Source: Firmicutes bacterium CAG:555
Lineage (GTDB): Bacteria > Bacillota > Clostridia > Oscillospirales > Oscillospiraceae
Direction: 5' to 3'
Length of the DNA: 21,291 bases
Assembly (NCBI GenBank): GCA_000431075.1
Contig: HF986906.1
Location: 1-21,291, forward strand
Part shown: positions 7,205 to 15,361 of the stretch, in pieces
Layout of the letters: the number at the start of each line of letters is the position of its first letter
How positions within the stretch are numbered: position 1 is the first letter of the stretch
Position numbers and translations under genes: made by a program
The notes under the pieces: generated by a model
What the model saw: the letters and a program-made list of their open reading frames with translations, nothing else
Told to the model about the DNA's origin: nothing
The model's database searches: none

Positions 7205-8760
7205 TAAAGCATATTCCTTTCCTTGAGGTTGTTCATCGTTGCGTAAAGCGGTCTTACATTCTTATATATCTTTCGGTACACCTTATTATAAATGTTCATG
7301 TACACCTCATGATGCTCGGGGATGGGAATGAACATGTCCTTTTCGTGCACCATGCTCTTTATCGCATCATCGTAGCTTGCAAACTCGCCTTTTGCGACAA
7401 AGGCGACCATGGCAGCTCCAATGGAGCACGCTTCATGCGTATGGATGCGCTTAACCGGCAAACCAAAGGTGTCGGCAAGTATCTGACAGGCAAGGTCGCT
7501 CTTTGAACCGCCGCCGCCGACGAATATCTCCTCGATGTGCTTTTTGCCTCGGCGCTCCATGGCCTTCATGGACATGTAAAGCTCAAGGCAGATGCCCTCG
7601 ATTATGGCACGGTATATGTGATACTTAGTGTGGTAATCGGAAAAGCCGATGATAGCGCCGTAGGAGTCGGGCTTCAGGACATCGGGCGTCCAGTACGGCT
7701 GGAGCATCAGACCGTTGCAGCCTGCGGGGACTTCGGCGGCACGGCGGTTGAGAAGCTCCTCCGGAGATATGCCCATTTCCTGAGCCTCGGCCTTGTCCTT
7801 GTCGGCAAACTCTTTTATGAACCAGCTGAGCATCCAGAAGCCGCGGAACACCTGAATTTCGGGGTTCCACGCCTTGTTGATGACCGAGGGGTACGAGGGC
7901 AGGAACTGCTGCGGCTCGAAGTAATTTTCCGAGTACATCTCGATAGTCGAGCTCGTGCCGAAGGATATAGAAGCCTTTTCGGGGCTTGCAACGGAAAGGC
8001 CGAGCGTCTCGCAGGCTTTATCTGCGCCCGTTGCGATAAGCGGAAGCCCCTCCGGTGCGCCGGAAAGCTCGGCAGCTTCCTTGGTGATATAACCGATGAC
8101 ATCGCCCGAGGGTACAAGCTCATACAGCTTCTCCTGCGGAACATCGTACATGCAGCGGGTAAGGTCGTTTTCGGTCATCCATGTTTTCTTTTTGTAGTCC
8201 ATGGGGATGTGTGCGATGGTATTTGCGGGGCTGTCGGCAAGGCGGCCGGTCATTCTGAAATTGAGATACGCAGGCAGGCAGACTATCTTCTTGGTCTTTT
8301 CCCACACATCGGGCTGATTCAGGCGCACCCAGTTGACCTTTGAGGTGCGGTAGGCGATCTTCGTGCCCTTGTCCATGCCGATGAGCTTGAAGGCGATCTT
8401 CTTCCACCACGGGAACGGATCGTCAAACTCGCACTTTCTTGCGTCCAGCCAGTGGATGATATCACGGGTGGGACGGTTGTTCTCGTCAAGGAACACCAGC
8501 GTGTCACGGATGACGGTGACGGCAACGGCGATTATATCGCCGACCTTGTCCTTATTGCGCTCCATGAGCACCCTGCTTGCGGCGCACATGTGTGCAAAGT
8601 AAAAGTCCGTTTTCTGCTCTACCCAACCGGGCTGGGGTCTGATATAAGGCTCCGTATATTTCATCTGAACCTTATCGACTATGCTTCCCTGCTTGTCAAC
8701 AAGGATGGCTCTTGCGCTCTGGGTTCCGACATCGTATGTAAGTATCAGCGGCCTATCCAT
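7204..8760 (-). CDS. FGGY-family carbohydrate/polyol kinase (glycerol/xylulose kinase type)
   Basis: This is an ATP-dependent cytosolic kinase of the FGGY family, 518 residues, the usual length. The first phosphate motif is at the N-terminus (ILTYDVGTQSARAILVD, residues 6-22). The predicted catalytic Asp lies in IATGADKACETLG near residue 250, a second phosphate loop is SFGTSSTIEMYS, and the nucleotide motif IFVGGGGSKSDLACQILAD lies near 420. By eye it is nearer a divergent branch than classical GlpK, so the substrate could be glycerol, another polyol or a ketose. Its neighbours, two glycerol-3-phosphate-dehydrogenase-like flavoproteins, favour glycerol or a glycerol derivative. ATG at 8760 follows AAAGGAG. 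It overlaps the DUF1667 gene by eight bases and the oxidase by one. Confidence 0.88.
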   Translation of the reverse strand: MDRPLILTYDVGTQSARAILVDKQGSIVDKVQMKYTEPYIRPQPGWVEQKTDFYFAHMCAASRVLMERNKDKVGDIIAVAVTVIRDTLVFLDENNRPTRDIIHWLDARKCEFDDPFPWWKKIAFKLIGMDKGTKIAYRTSKVNWVRLNQPDVWEKTKKIVCLPAYLNFRMTGRLADSPANTIAHIPMDYKKKTWMTENDLTRCMYDVPQEKLYELVPSGDVIGYITKEAAELSGAPEGLPLIATGADKACETLGLSVASPEKASISFGTSSTIEMYSENYFEPQQFLPSYPSVINKAWNPEIQVFRGFWMLSWFIKEFADKDKAEAQEMGISPEELLNRRAAEVPAGCNGLMLQPYWTPDVLKPDSYGAIIGFSDYHTKYHIYRAIIEGICLELYMSMKAMERRGKKHIEEIFVGGGGSKSDLACQILADTFGLPVKRIHTHEACSIGAAMVAFVAKGEFASYDDAIKSMVHEKDMFIPIPEHHEVYMNIYNKVYRKIYKNVRPLYATMNNLKERNML

Positions 8761-9145
8761 TAGCTCTCTCCTTTGTTTTTATATGTGTATATTCCGATAA
8801 AACATTGCTCGTTGATATTACATCGACACCCAGACCGAGAACATTCTCGATCACCGTGTCGCCGCCGGATATGCGCTGCGTGAGCACAACGGAGTTTATC
8901 TCACGCATGACATCAAATATCCTGTCCTTCGGGATATCCGCCGACACCTTGACCGGCAAAACCGGCACATCCGCAAACACGGTCCTGACCGTGGAGCAGA
9001 TGGTGCGCTTGGGCTCGGTCATCTCGGAAATTGCAAACTTCCTGCCGTTATCACAGCTGTTGCCGGTAACGGTAAACTCCCCGTTTTCCTCCTCAACATG
9101 AAGCAGACAGCCACGGGGGCAGCCTATACAATTAAATTCTTTCAT
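8753..9145 (-). CDS. DUF1667 family Cys-cluster protein
   Basis: This is a 130-residue protein with the DUF1667 N-terminal cysteine pattern: CIGCPRGC (C6, C9, C13) and a fourth Cys at C31 in GNSCDNG. These residues probably bind an iron-sulphur cluster or a metal. The rest (PVLPVKVSADIPKDRIFDVM) is the conserved C-terminal part. The family is typically found directly after GlpA- and GlpB-like flavoproteins in clostridia and relatives, and is thought to be a small electron-transfer subunit of an anaerobic glycerol-3-phosphate dehydrogenase; its role is not firmly established. It overlaps the GlpB-like gene by four bases (ATGA) and the kinase by eight, indicating translational coupling. Confidence 0.9.
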   Translation of the reverse strand: MKEFNCIGCPRGCLLHVEEENGEFTVTGNSCDNGRKFAISEMTEPKRTICSTVRTVFADVPVLPVKVSADIPKDRIFDVMREINSVVLTQRISGGDTVIENVLGLGVDVISTSNVLSEYTHIKTKERANG

Positions 9146-10395
9146 TGCTCGCCCTCTATCTCAAAGCAGACATCGGAGGTGGCCGACAGTCCGAATTTGT
9201 TCATATCCAGCACAACCTGCTGCATCTCGGGCGGTCTGAGGAAGGGGTAGCGGCGCTTCCAGACCTCAACGCCGTTTACCTTGAGGCGGAGCGTGCTCTT
9301 GCCCATAACCTTTTTCGAGCGGAAGTAGAAGGTGACCTTTGAGTTATCCGAGTCGAGGTCGAGCTGCTGCGGAACGAGGTACAAAAACTCGTTTCCGATG
9401 CGTATATCCACCCTATGCTGCGCTTTTTTGGCAAACAAAGCCGCATTTTTGCCCGCTTCCTCGCCGGAGGCGGAGACAAAGTCGACAAGGTCGTTTACAT
9501 GCAAGGCATTGCCGCAGGAGAAAACGCCCGGGACGCTCGTCATAAGCTGGCCGTCGCAGACGGGACCTTTCGTGTGGTAGTCGAGCGTAACGCCGATACT
9601 CTCGGCAAGCTCGTTTTCGGGAATAAGACCTACCGAGACGATGAGCGCATCGCACTCGACACGCTGCTCGGTGCCCTTAATGGGCTTTAGATTTTCGTCG
9701 ACTTCGGTTATCTCGACCGCTTCCAGTCTGTCGGCGCCGAACACCCGTGTGACGGTGTGGCTCAGATACAGCGGAATGTCGTAATCGTGCAGGCACTGGT
9801 GGATGTTGCGGGTCAGCCCCGATGGCGTGGGGTTAATTTCATAAACACCCAGAACCTCGGCTCCCTCAAGCGTGAGCCTGCGAGCCATGATAAGTCCGAT
9901 ATCGCCCGAACCCAAGATGACGCAGCGCTTTGTGGGCAGAACGCCGAGCCTGTTTGTAAAATGCTGCGCCGTTCCGGCGGTGAACACGCCTGCCGGGCGT
10001 GTGCCGTGGATGAACACCTGCTTTGCACTGCGCTCACGGCAGCCGGTGGCGAGCACCAAGGTTTTTGTATGTATTTTCTTAAGTCCCTCGCTGCTGACAA
10101 CGACGACGCAAAAGCCCTCGCCTAACTTCTCGACCCTCGTGACAAAGGTACGCAGGCAGACATCTATATTCTTTTCGTAAAGCGTTTTCATGAAGCGCTC
10201 GACATACTCGGGGCCGGCCAATCTTTCGCCGAAGCGGCTTAAGCCGAAGCCGTCGTGTATGCACTGCTTGAGCATGCCGCCAAGGCGCTCCTCACGCTCG
10301 ATAACAAGCGTTTTTGCGCCGTTATCGCAAGCGGATATCGCAGCGGCAAGTCCGGCAGGGCCGCCGCCTATAACGGTAACATCGTAATCAAACAT
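9142..10395 (-). CDS. NAD(P)/FAD-dependent oxidoreductase, GlpB-like
   Basis: This is a pyridine-nucleotide-disulphide-type flavoprotein, 417 residues. An FAD-binding GGGPAGLAA lies at residues 10-18, a second dinucleotide site ILGSGDIGLIMARR is near 163, and GVFSCGNALHVNDLVDFVSASGEEAG closes the FAD domain. A C-terminal extension of about 90 residues is predicted beta-rich. In anaerobic glycerol-3-phosphate dehydrogenases this subunit receives electrons from the GlpA-like partner, probably passing them to NAD or a quinone-like carrier; which one cannot be told here. ATG at 10395 follows a GGGGGAG site and overlaps the GlpA-like gene by eight bases. The position between the GlpA-like and DUF1667 genes is the usual one for this trio. 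Confidence 0.88.
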   Translation of the reverse strand: MFDYDVTVIGGGPAGLAAAISACDNGAKTLVIEREERLGGMLKQCIHDGFGLSRFGERLAGPEYVERFMKTLYEKNIDVCLRTFVTRVEKLGEGFCVVVVSSEGLKKIHTKTLVLATGCRERSAKQVFIHGTRPAGVFTAGTAQHFTNRLGVLPTKRCVILGSGDIGLIMARRLTLEGAEVLGVYEINPTPSGLTRNIHQCLHDYDIPLYLSHTVTRVFGADRLEAVEITEVDENLKPIKGTEQRVECDALIVSVGLIPENELAESIGVTLDYHTKGPVCDGQLMTSVPGVFSCGNALHVNDLVDFVSASGEEAGKNAALFAKKAQHRVDIRIGNEFLYLVPQQLDLDSDNSKVTFYFRSKKVMGKSTLRLKVNGVEVWKRRYPFLRPPEMQQVVLDMNKFGLSATSDVCFEIEGEQ

Positions 10396-12100
10396 CTGCC
10401 GTCTCCCCCTTTCTGCTTCCGAATACTATCGGGGAGCTTGCGGAGCTCTTTCTGACCTCGGTAAGCGGAACGCCTAAATATTCGGCGATAATTTTCGTCA
10501 CCAACGGCGAGCAGAAGCCACCCTGGCAGCGACCCATGCCGGGTCTCAAGCGCTTTTTGATGCCGTCAACGGTCGGCACGCAGATGGGGGAATTGAGAGC
10601 ATCGAGTATCTCGCCACGGCTGACCTCCTCGCAGCGGCAGATGATGATGCCGTAGTCGGGGTTTTGCGCAATAAGCTCCGCCCGCTCGGCATCGCTCATT
10701 GCGGCAAGGTGCGGCGGGGCATGGCGAACGGGGTCAAAAGCTTCGTTTTCCTCGGCCTCTAACCACCTTGCCGCCTCAAGCGCCACATCTTCGGCAACGG
10801 CGGGTGCGGTGGTCAGTCCCGGGGACTGGATACCGGCAACATGGTAGATGTTCTTCGTTTTTCTGCCCCACTCGATGATGAAATCCTCCTCGTATGTGGG
10901 CGCGCGAACGCCGGTGAAGTATGTGATTATATCCCGCTCGGAAAGCTCGGGCATGGTTATCTTCTGCTTTGCAAACACACGCTCAATGCTGTCGGGGTTC
11001 GTTGCGGTGTTCTCCCGCTCGTAGGTCTCGACAGCGTCCGGGCCGACGAGCAGATTATCATGCACCGTGTGCAGTATGCCGCCGCCCTTGGTGTGTGTCT
11101 TACCGGGGGTGCTGGCCCCCACAACGGAGGCAATTGCGCTAAAGCGCTTACCGGTTTTCTTATCCAATATGGAGTTTGTGCCTCTTCTTGGGTGAATGGA
11201 GAAGAACCTGTCTTTTGCCATGCGGGCTACCTCGTCGGAGAACACGCCTGCGCAGTTTATGACGAGCTTGGGGCATATCGTTCCCCTGTTTGTCTCAACG
11301 GACACTATCTTACCGTTTTCGACCTCCATGCCGGTGACTGCGGTGTTGAGCGACACTCTTGCGCCGTTGTGCACCGCATTCTCGGCATAGGCGATGACGA
11401 GATTATACGGACTTACGCTGCCGGATGAGGGGTTGGACAGTGCAAAGGCGATATTCTCGTTTATCTCCGGCTCTTTTTCACGCAGCTTATCGCCCATGAT
11501 TATGCGGGTATCTTCAATGCCATCATAGAACCTGCGCCACATGGCGTACAGCCACACGGGAACAAGCCAGCTTTTTTTGCCGAAGCAAGCGTACTGCCCC
11601 GTGCGCCTGAAGGGAACATCAAGCTCTGAGCACACTCTGTCGTACATCCTGTTTGCACGGCGGATATATTTATGCTTCAGCGAGCCCCGGGACAAATCTA
11701 TGCCCGGGTGAACCTCGCCGTCATTGCGGCCGGAGGCGCCGAGTGCAAGGTCTGCTTCCTTTTCAAGCAGCAGCACATTGAGCTTATATCTCGTAAGCTC
11801 CCTTGCTATCGAGCAGCCGGAAATGCCGCCGCCGATGATGAGCACATCGGGTCTGTCTCCGTCAAGCGCCGTATCCTTTAGCTCAGGCATACGCATGGGT
11901 ATCTCCTCAGCTCCTGTAAAGACGATATCGTTCACGACATGGCACTTTGAGTGCGGCTTTGCGCACATCAGACCTGCCGCAACGACATCCTCCCATCTAT
12001 CTAAAGAGCCACGCAGCACGATGCAGTTATCCTCAAGCGATGCCGTCACCCTGCCGCCGTACTCCTTATAGAGCTTTCTGTTCAACGCCTTTATACCCAT
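10388..12100 (-). CDS. FAD-dependent glycerol-3-phosphate dehydrogenase-like protein (GlpA/LhgO type) with Cys cluster
   Basis: This is a 570-residue DAO-type flavoenzyme that probably oxidises glycerol 3-phosphate, or a similar 2-hydroxy substrate, to a ketone. Residues 1-84 form an extension with a BON-like pattern (VTASLEDNCIVLRGSLDRW). The FAD-binding VLIIGGGISGCSIAREL follows at about 86-102, then the GASGRNDGEVHPG segment typical of LhgO/GlpA. A BFD-like [2Fe-2S] domain at the C-terminus has cysteines near 487, 489, 524 and 529 (CRCEEV and GRCQGGFC). It is the first gene of the five-gene operon, with ATG at 12100, a GAGGGG ribosome binding site and a promoter about 60 bases upstream. 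2-hydroxyglutarate oxidase is an alternative activity for the fold, but the GlpB/DUF1667/kinase context favours a glycerol-phosphate role. Confidence 0.87.
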   Translation of the reverse strand: MGIKALNRKLYKEYGGRVTASLEDNCIVLRGSLDRWEDVVAAGLMCAKPHSKCHVVNDIVFTGAEEIPMRMPELKDTALDGDRPDVLIIGGGISGCSIARELTRYKLNVLLLEKEADLALGASGRNDGEVHPGIDLSRGSLKHKYIRRANRMYDRVCSELDVPFRRTGQYACFGKKSWLVPVWLYAMWRRFYDGIEDTRIIMGDKLREKEPEINENIAFALSNPSSGSVSPYNLVIAYAENAVHNGARVSLNTAVTGMEVENGKIVSVETNRGTICPKLVINCAGVFSDEVARMAKDRFFSIHPRRGTNSILDKKTGKRFSAIASVVGASTPGKTHTKGGGILHTVHDNLLVGPDAVETYERENTATNPDSIERVFAKQKITMPELSERDIITYFTGVRAPTYEEDFIIEWGRKTKNIYHVAGIQSPGLTTAPAVAEDVALEAARWLEAEENEAFDPVRHAPPHLAAMSDAERAELIAQNPDYGIIICRCEEVSRGEILDALNSPICVPTVDGIKKRLRPGMGRCQGGFCSPLVTKIIAEYLGVPLTEVRKSSASSPIVFGSRKGETADV

Positions 12101-12117
12101 GTGCCGCCCCTCAGTTT

Positions 12118-12154
12118 TGTATACTATACATTCAGTTCAAGTTTATACAACTTG
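12118..12154 (-). promoter_or_regulatory. Two palindromes in the operon leader (operator candidates)
   Basis: Between the predicted transcription start and the first gene lie a perfect 13-bp palindrome, TGTATA-C-TATACA (12118-12130), and an inverted repeat CAAGTT-N5-AACTTG (12138-12154). Both fall in the 5' untranslated region, where a bound repressor would block elongation. No regulator gene is present in the window, so the binding protein is unknown. Confidence 0.5.
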
Positions 12155-12170
12155 TCAAATTATATGTTTT

Positions 12171-12200
12171 ATTATAAACCAAAAATACCTTTTTCGTCAA
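12171..12200 (-). promoter_or_regulatory. Predicted sigma-A promoter of the GlpA-like operon
   Basis: On the minus strand, TTGACG (12200-12195) and a perfect TATAAT (12176-12171) are separated by 18 bases, in an AT-rich region otherwise unlike the surrounding DNA. The predicted start is near 12163, giving a leader of about 60 bases before the ATG at 12100. Confidence 0.75.
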
Positions 12201-12218
12201 TTGCAAACACATGCAATT
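12199..12218 (-). promoter_or_regulatory. Inverted repeat overlapping the -35 region
   Basis: AATTGCA and TGCAATT form perfect 7-bp arms around six bases, touching the upstream edge of the -35 element. The position suits an activator or repressor site for the five-gene operon. The binding factor is unknown. Confidence 0.4.
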
Positions 12219-12251
12219 TCACATACTTTTAACGCTGATATGTATAAAAAA

Positions 12252-12273
12252 CCCCACAACGCCGGTTGTGGGG
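12252..12273 (-). terminator. Intrinsic terminator after the lipoprotein gene
   Basis: A perfect 9-bp stem (CCCCACAAC / GTTGTGGGG) with a GCCG loop is followed on the minus strand by a run of six T. It lies seven bases after the lipoprotein stop and separates it from the operon promoter downstream. Confidence 0.92.
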
Positions 12274-12279
12274 CTATTA

Positions 12280-12639
12280 TCAGTCAACCCTGAGGTTGCT
12301 CGACGAGGATCTTCTCGGGGGTGTAGGCGTGTTTTCAGGCACATCTACATTGGGGGTCACCGGAGTGGGAGTTGTAATATTTACATTGCTCCCAGAGCTG
12401 CTACCGGTGTTATCCTTGGTTGAGGTGCCGCTGCTCGGCTTCTTGGTCGTGCCGGAGCCGGGGTTGGTCTTTGCCGGTGCAGGTGTCTCGGTCGGCTCGA
12501 CTGTGGGCTCTACCGTTGCGGTGGCCGTGGGAATAGGTTCCTTTATATGGTCGGCTTCCTGATTTGTGCAGCTGCAAGCCGAAAGGAACACGCATAATAC
12601 CGCTGCAAGCGATACTATGAGTATCTTACCTGATTTCAT
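12280..12639 (-). CDS. Small Thr/Pro/Ser-rich lipoprotein, function unknown
   Basis: This is a predicted membrane-anchored lipoprotein of 119 residues. Residues 1-22 are a lipoprotein signal (MKSG, hydrophobic core ILIVSLAAVLCVFL, lipobox LSAC with C22 as the lipidated residue). The rest is low-complexity, with PTATATVEPTVEPTETPAPA, then Gly/Ser/Lys-rich and PTP stretches, ending RSSSSNLRVD. There is no recognisable domain; it looks like a cell-wall-spanning spacer or a short surface decoration. ATG at 12639 follows AGAGG. It lies 89 bases after fbp with no clear terminator between them, so it may be cotranscribed with fbp, and it has its own terminator. Confidence 0.8.
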   Translation of the reverse strand: MKSGKILIVSLAAVLCVFLSACSCTNQEADHIKEPIPTATATVEPTVEPTETPAPAKTNPGSGTTKKPSSGTSTKDNTGSSSGSNVNITTPTPVTPNVDVPENTPTPPRRSSSSNLRVD

Positions 12640-12728
12640 CGTATATACCTCTTTCCGTTTATTTGGAAATTGCTAATTGTCTGATTCCACTACTGCGCAT
12701 TTTAACACATGGCTGCGAAAAGTGCAAG

Positions 12729-14603
12729 CTATTGAAGCTCACCCGAGCGATATGCCTCAAGCAGCGCTTCAAGTGCCTCGATGCGCTTGCGCAGACGCAC
12801 ACCGTCGTCGCAATCGGCGATATACCGGCGTCGGGGGAAACTCTCGACCTGCTCGGCCTCGGACTCGATATCGGCGTTCTCGTCAATTGCCTTGGCGATG
12901 CCCTCAAACGGTCTGTGCGCCTTGATCTTCAGACCGTGGGAGTTATAAACGAGCGTATAGCCCGCTATGCCGGTCGTTTTCTGATACGCCTCGCAGAAGC
13001 CGCCGTCAATGATAAACAGCTTGCCGTCCGCCTTGACCGGGCTTTCGCCCTTGCCCGCCCTGACCGGCGTATGTCCGTTTATGATATGCCCCTTTTCGGG
13101 ATCAAGGCCGAACTCGGTGAGTATCATACGCACCGCCCGCTCGTCCTCCCAAAAGCTGAAATAAGGATTTTTCGGCTCTGTCCAAGTGTTTTTATCGTCG
13201 ACGACGGCACGCTCAAAGGTGTGGAAAACCCTGCCGGAAAACGGACTGTCGTTGCCGCACCAAAGGTACCACATCATGTCGAGCGCCGATTCGTCATGCC
13301 TTGCCCATGCGCTTTTTACTATTGTGTCTGCATAATCCAGCAGCTCCTTGCCGGAGTACCACTTGCCGCCGTGCCGCACTCTGGCGAAATTTCCGTCGGC
13401 GGTCATGGGGATGCAGCCGTGGTACAGGAGGTTGCCGTTGCAGCAAAGATATGTACTTCCGGCCCTGTATACAAAGTCCATGTGCCGGCGCAGCGACTGA
13501 CTTTCACGGAACGAACCGACATACTCATCGATGAGCGCCTGCTCGTCGGCGTTGAGACTATACGGGTCGTCCCTGTCAACAGTCGGCCACTTGTCGGTAT
13601 TCATGGGGTAAACGCCGTCATCAAGCACGACGGTGTTGCTGCCGAAATCGATCCTGTCAAGCATGAGCCGTGAGTTCATGCCATAGCCCGGGTGGCGCTT
13701 AATGATCCTGCCTTCGAGCTTGAAGCCCAAGGTGTGCAGCGCAAGCTTGAGCGTTTCCTTGTCCGATGCACCGTAATATTTCTGCGCAAAGGCCATGAGC
13801 GGACGCAGCGATATACCGTAGCGGCGGCCGATAAGATCCATGTTGTCATATGTAACGGCGATGCGCAAAACAGTAAAAATGCAGGCAGGGCTTCCCGCAG
13901 CCGCACCGAGCCAGAGTATATCGTGGTTGCCCCACTGGATATCGATATTCGGATGCTCCATCAGAGCATCCAAAAGCCGTGCAGGCTCGGGGCCTCGGTC
14001 GAAGATATCTCCGACTATGTGCAGCTTGTCAACGGCAAGCCGCTTTATGATATCGGATAGTGCAACTATCACCTCATCGGCCGCACCGGTCGAGACTATC
14101 GACTCAAGCAGTACCTCGTGATAGCGCACCTGATTTGAATACTCGTCACGCTGCATATGCAGCAGCTCGTCGAGCACCATGCTCCACTTTTCGGGCATCT
14201 GTCTGCGCACATAGTTGCGTGTATATTTGCTCGACAGTGTCTCGGCAAGCGTGCGCAGCATTTTGAGGTAATCACGCAGCTTTATATCGTTAAGTTCGCC
14301 CTTTTCACGCATAGCGCCGAGCTTTTCTCTCGGATAATATATCAGCGTGCAAAGGCTGCGGCAGGCCTCCTCGCCTATCTCGGCTTCAAACAGCCTGCGC
14401 ACCTTTTCAAGGATGACGCCGGAGCAGTTGTTGAGGATATGCCGCACTGCGCCGTATTCGCCGTGCAGGTCGCTGATAAAATGCTCCGTGCCCATCGGCA
14501 ACGCCATTATTGCCCGAAGCTTTATGATCTCCGAGCACACGGACGCTTCATCGGGGTACTTTTCCGCCAGCAATTTGAGGTATTCACGGTCAAATCTGCT
14601 CAT
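12729..14603 (-). CDS. fbp: Fructose-1,6-bisphosphatase, class III
   Basis: This enzyme hydrolyses fructose 1,6-bisphosphate to fructose 6-phosphate, the committed step of gluconeogenesis, in the cytosol. The 624-residue protein is a Firmicutes-type class III FBPase of the metallophosphatase fold. Metal-binding motifs are visible: SDLHGEY (D45, H47), VGDIFDRG (197-204), WGNHD (225-229) and the late NGHTPV. The typical opening RFDREYLKLLAEKYP and the YTRNYVRRQMPEKW segment are also present. It is slightly shorter than the Bacillus enzyme. ATG at 14603 follows AAGGTG. It lies 63 bases after tspO. Its presence with PEP carboxykinase and PPDK in the same window points to a gluconeogenic gene neighbourhood. 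Confidence 0.96.
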   Translation of the reverse strand: MSRFDREYLKLLAEKYPDEASVCSEIIKLRAIMALPMGTEHFISDLHGEYGAVRHILNNCSGVILEKVRRLFEAEIGEEACRSLCTLIYYPREKLGAMREKGELNDIKLRDYLKMLRTLAETLSSKYTRNYVRRQMPEKWSMVLDELLHMQRDEYSNQVRYHEVLLESIVSTGAADEVIVALSDIIKRLAVDKLHIVGDIFDRGPEPARLLDALMEHPNIDIQWGNHDILWLGAAAGSPACIFTVLRIAVTYDNMDLIGRRYGISLRPLMAFAQKYYGASDKETLKLALHTLGFKLEGRIIKRHPGYGMNSRLMLDRIDFGSNTVVLDDGVYPMNTDKWPTVDRDDPYSLNADEQALIDEYVGSFRESQSLRRHMDFVYRAGSTYLCCNGNLLYHGCIPMTADGNFARVRHGGKWYSGKELLDYADTIVKSAWARHDESALDMMWYLWCGNDSPFSGRVFHTFERAVVDDKNTWTEPKNPYFSFWEDERAVRMILTEFGLDPEKGHIINGHTPVRAGKGESPVKADGKLFIIDGGFCEAYQKTTGIAGYTLVYNSHGLKIKAHRPFEGIAKAIDENADIESEAEQVESFPRRRYIADCDDGVRLRKRIEALEALLEAYRSGELQ

Positions 14604-14666
14604 ATCGCACCTTCTTTATATTTCTTTCTGCCTTGATATTACCATTTAAACTGTGCTTTTACAACT

Positions 14667-15137
14667 CTAATTTAGCAGATAGATACCGTAATTAAGATAT
14701 CCGGCGAAGCTCACCCAAAGGATATACGGCAGCATGAGCCAGCCCGCCGTCCTGCGTATACCGAAAAACTGCACCGTTGCGATAACGATGAGCAGCCACA
14801 GTGTGCACAGCCATACAAAGGCGAGCAGGTAGTTGTCGAGGTTAAAGAAAATGATGCTCCACAGGAAGTTGAACGCAAGTGATATCGCATAGACGATCAG
14901 GCTTGCTCGTTTTTTGCCCGACGGCGCATCTGCGGTGAACACGGAATAGGACGCAATGCCCATGAGCACATACAGCACCGTCCATGCAGCAGGAAACAGC
15001 CACTTGGGCGGCGCAAGCGGTGGCTTTTTGACAGCGTCGAACATCACCATGTTATCCATCGTCAAAAGAGCCGACAGCCCGCCAACCGCAAGCGGTATTG
15101 CCACTGCAAGCGCAAGCTTTTTCCAATCGGTTTTCAT
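14667..15137 (-). CDS. tspO: TspO/MBR family membrane protein
   Basis: This is a five-helix membrane protein of the TspO (peripheral benzodiazepine receptor) family, which binds porphyrins and similar ligands; its role in bacteria is not settled. The 156 residues contain the family signatures PPLAPPKWLFPAAWTVLYVLMG, then NFLWSIIFF, and near the end SFAGYLNYGIYLLN. I chose ATG 15137 because GGAGG lies eight bases upstream and the family N-terminus starts here. The frame remains open further upstream to 15335, but that stretch is Cys/Arg-rich and unlike the family. It lies upstream of fbp on the same strand and may share its transcript. Confidence 0.93.
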   Translation of the reverse strand: MKTDWKKLALAVAIPLAVGGLSALLTMDNMVMFDAVKKPPLAPPKWLFPAAWTVLYVLMGIASYSVFTADAPSGKKRASLIVYAISLAFNFLWSIIFFNLDNYLLAFVWLCTLWLLIVIATVQFFGIRRTAGWLMLPYILWVSFAGYLNYGIYLLN

Positions 15138-15361
15138 ATTGCATCCTCCGTACCGTTTTGGTGCTAATATATGCCAGCCTGTGCAAAAACATACGCCGAG
15201 AGTGAAAAAAGAGCTGATAGCGTTGTGTCTATTTGCTCTAAGGATTATTATATATCTCGCTAACAGTCGCTGACGGCAAGGCACAATGACATTGCAAGGC
15301 GGCAAAAGGTTGTGCTTTATAACTAATGTAAGCAAATCACATGTGACTGATGGTGAAGCAA
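15138..15361. other. Divergent intergenic region between tspO and the larB/larC gene
   Basis: These 224 bases hold no convincing gene. For the plus-strand gene, TTGCAA near 15292 followed after about 18 bases by TTTATA is a weak promoter candidate. Around 15281-15317 there are small symmetric elements (CAATG-A-CATTG; GCACAA against TTGTGC) that could bind a regulator. I see no clear minus-strand promoter for tspO. Confidence 0.4.

Noticed and set aside
6170..7207. Plus-strand open frame of 345 codons opposite the FAD oxidase
   Set aside because: The minus-strand protein has unmistakable family motifs; the opposite frame has none.
12266..12562. Hydrophobic plus-strand frame opposite the lipoprotein
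   Set aside because: The Val/Gly/Leu-rich sequence is the mirror of Thr/Pro/Ser codons. The lipobox, ribosome binding site and terminator support the minus strand.
15138..15335. N-terminal extension of TspO to an upstream Met
   Set aside because: The extra residues are Cys/Arg-rich and unlike the family, while ATG 15137 has a GGAGG site and matches the family start.
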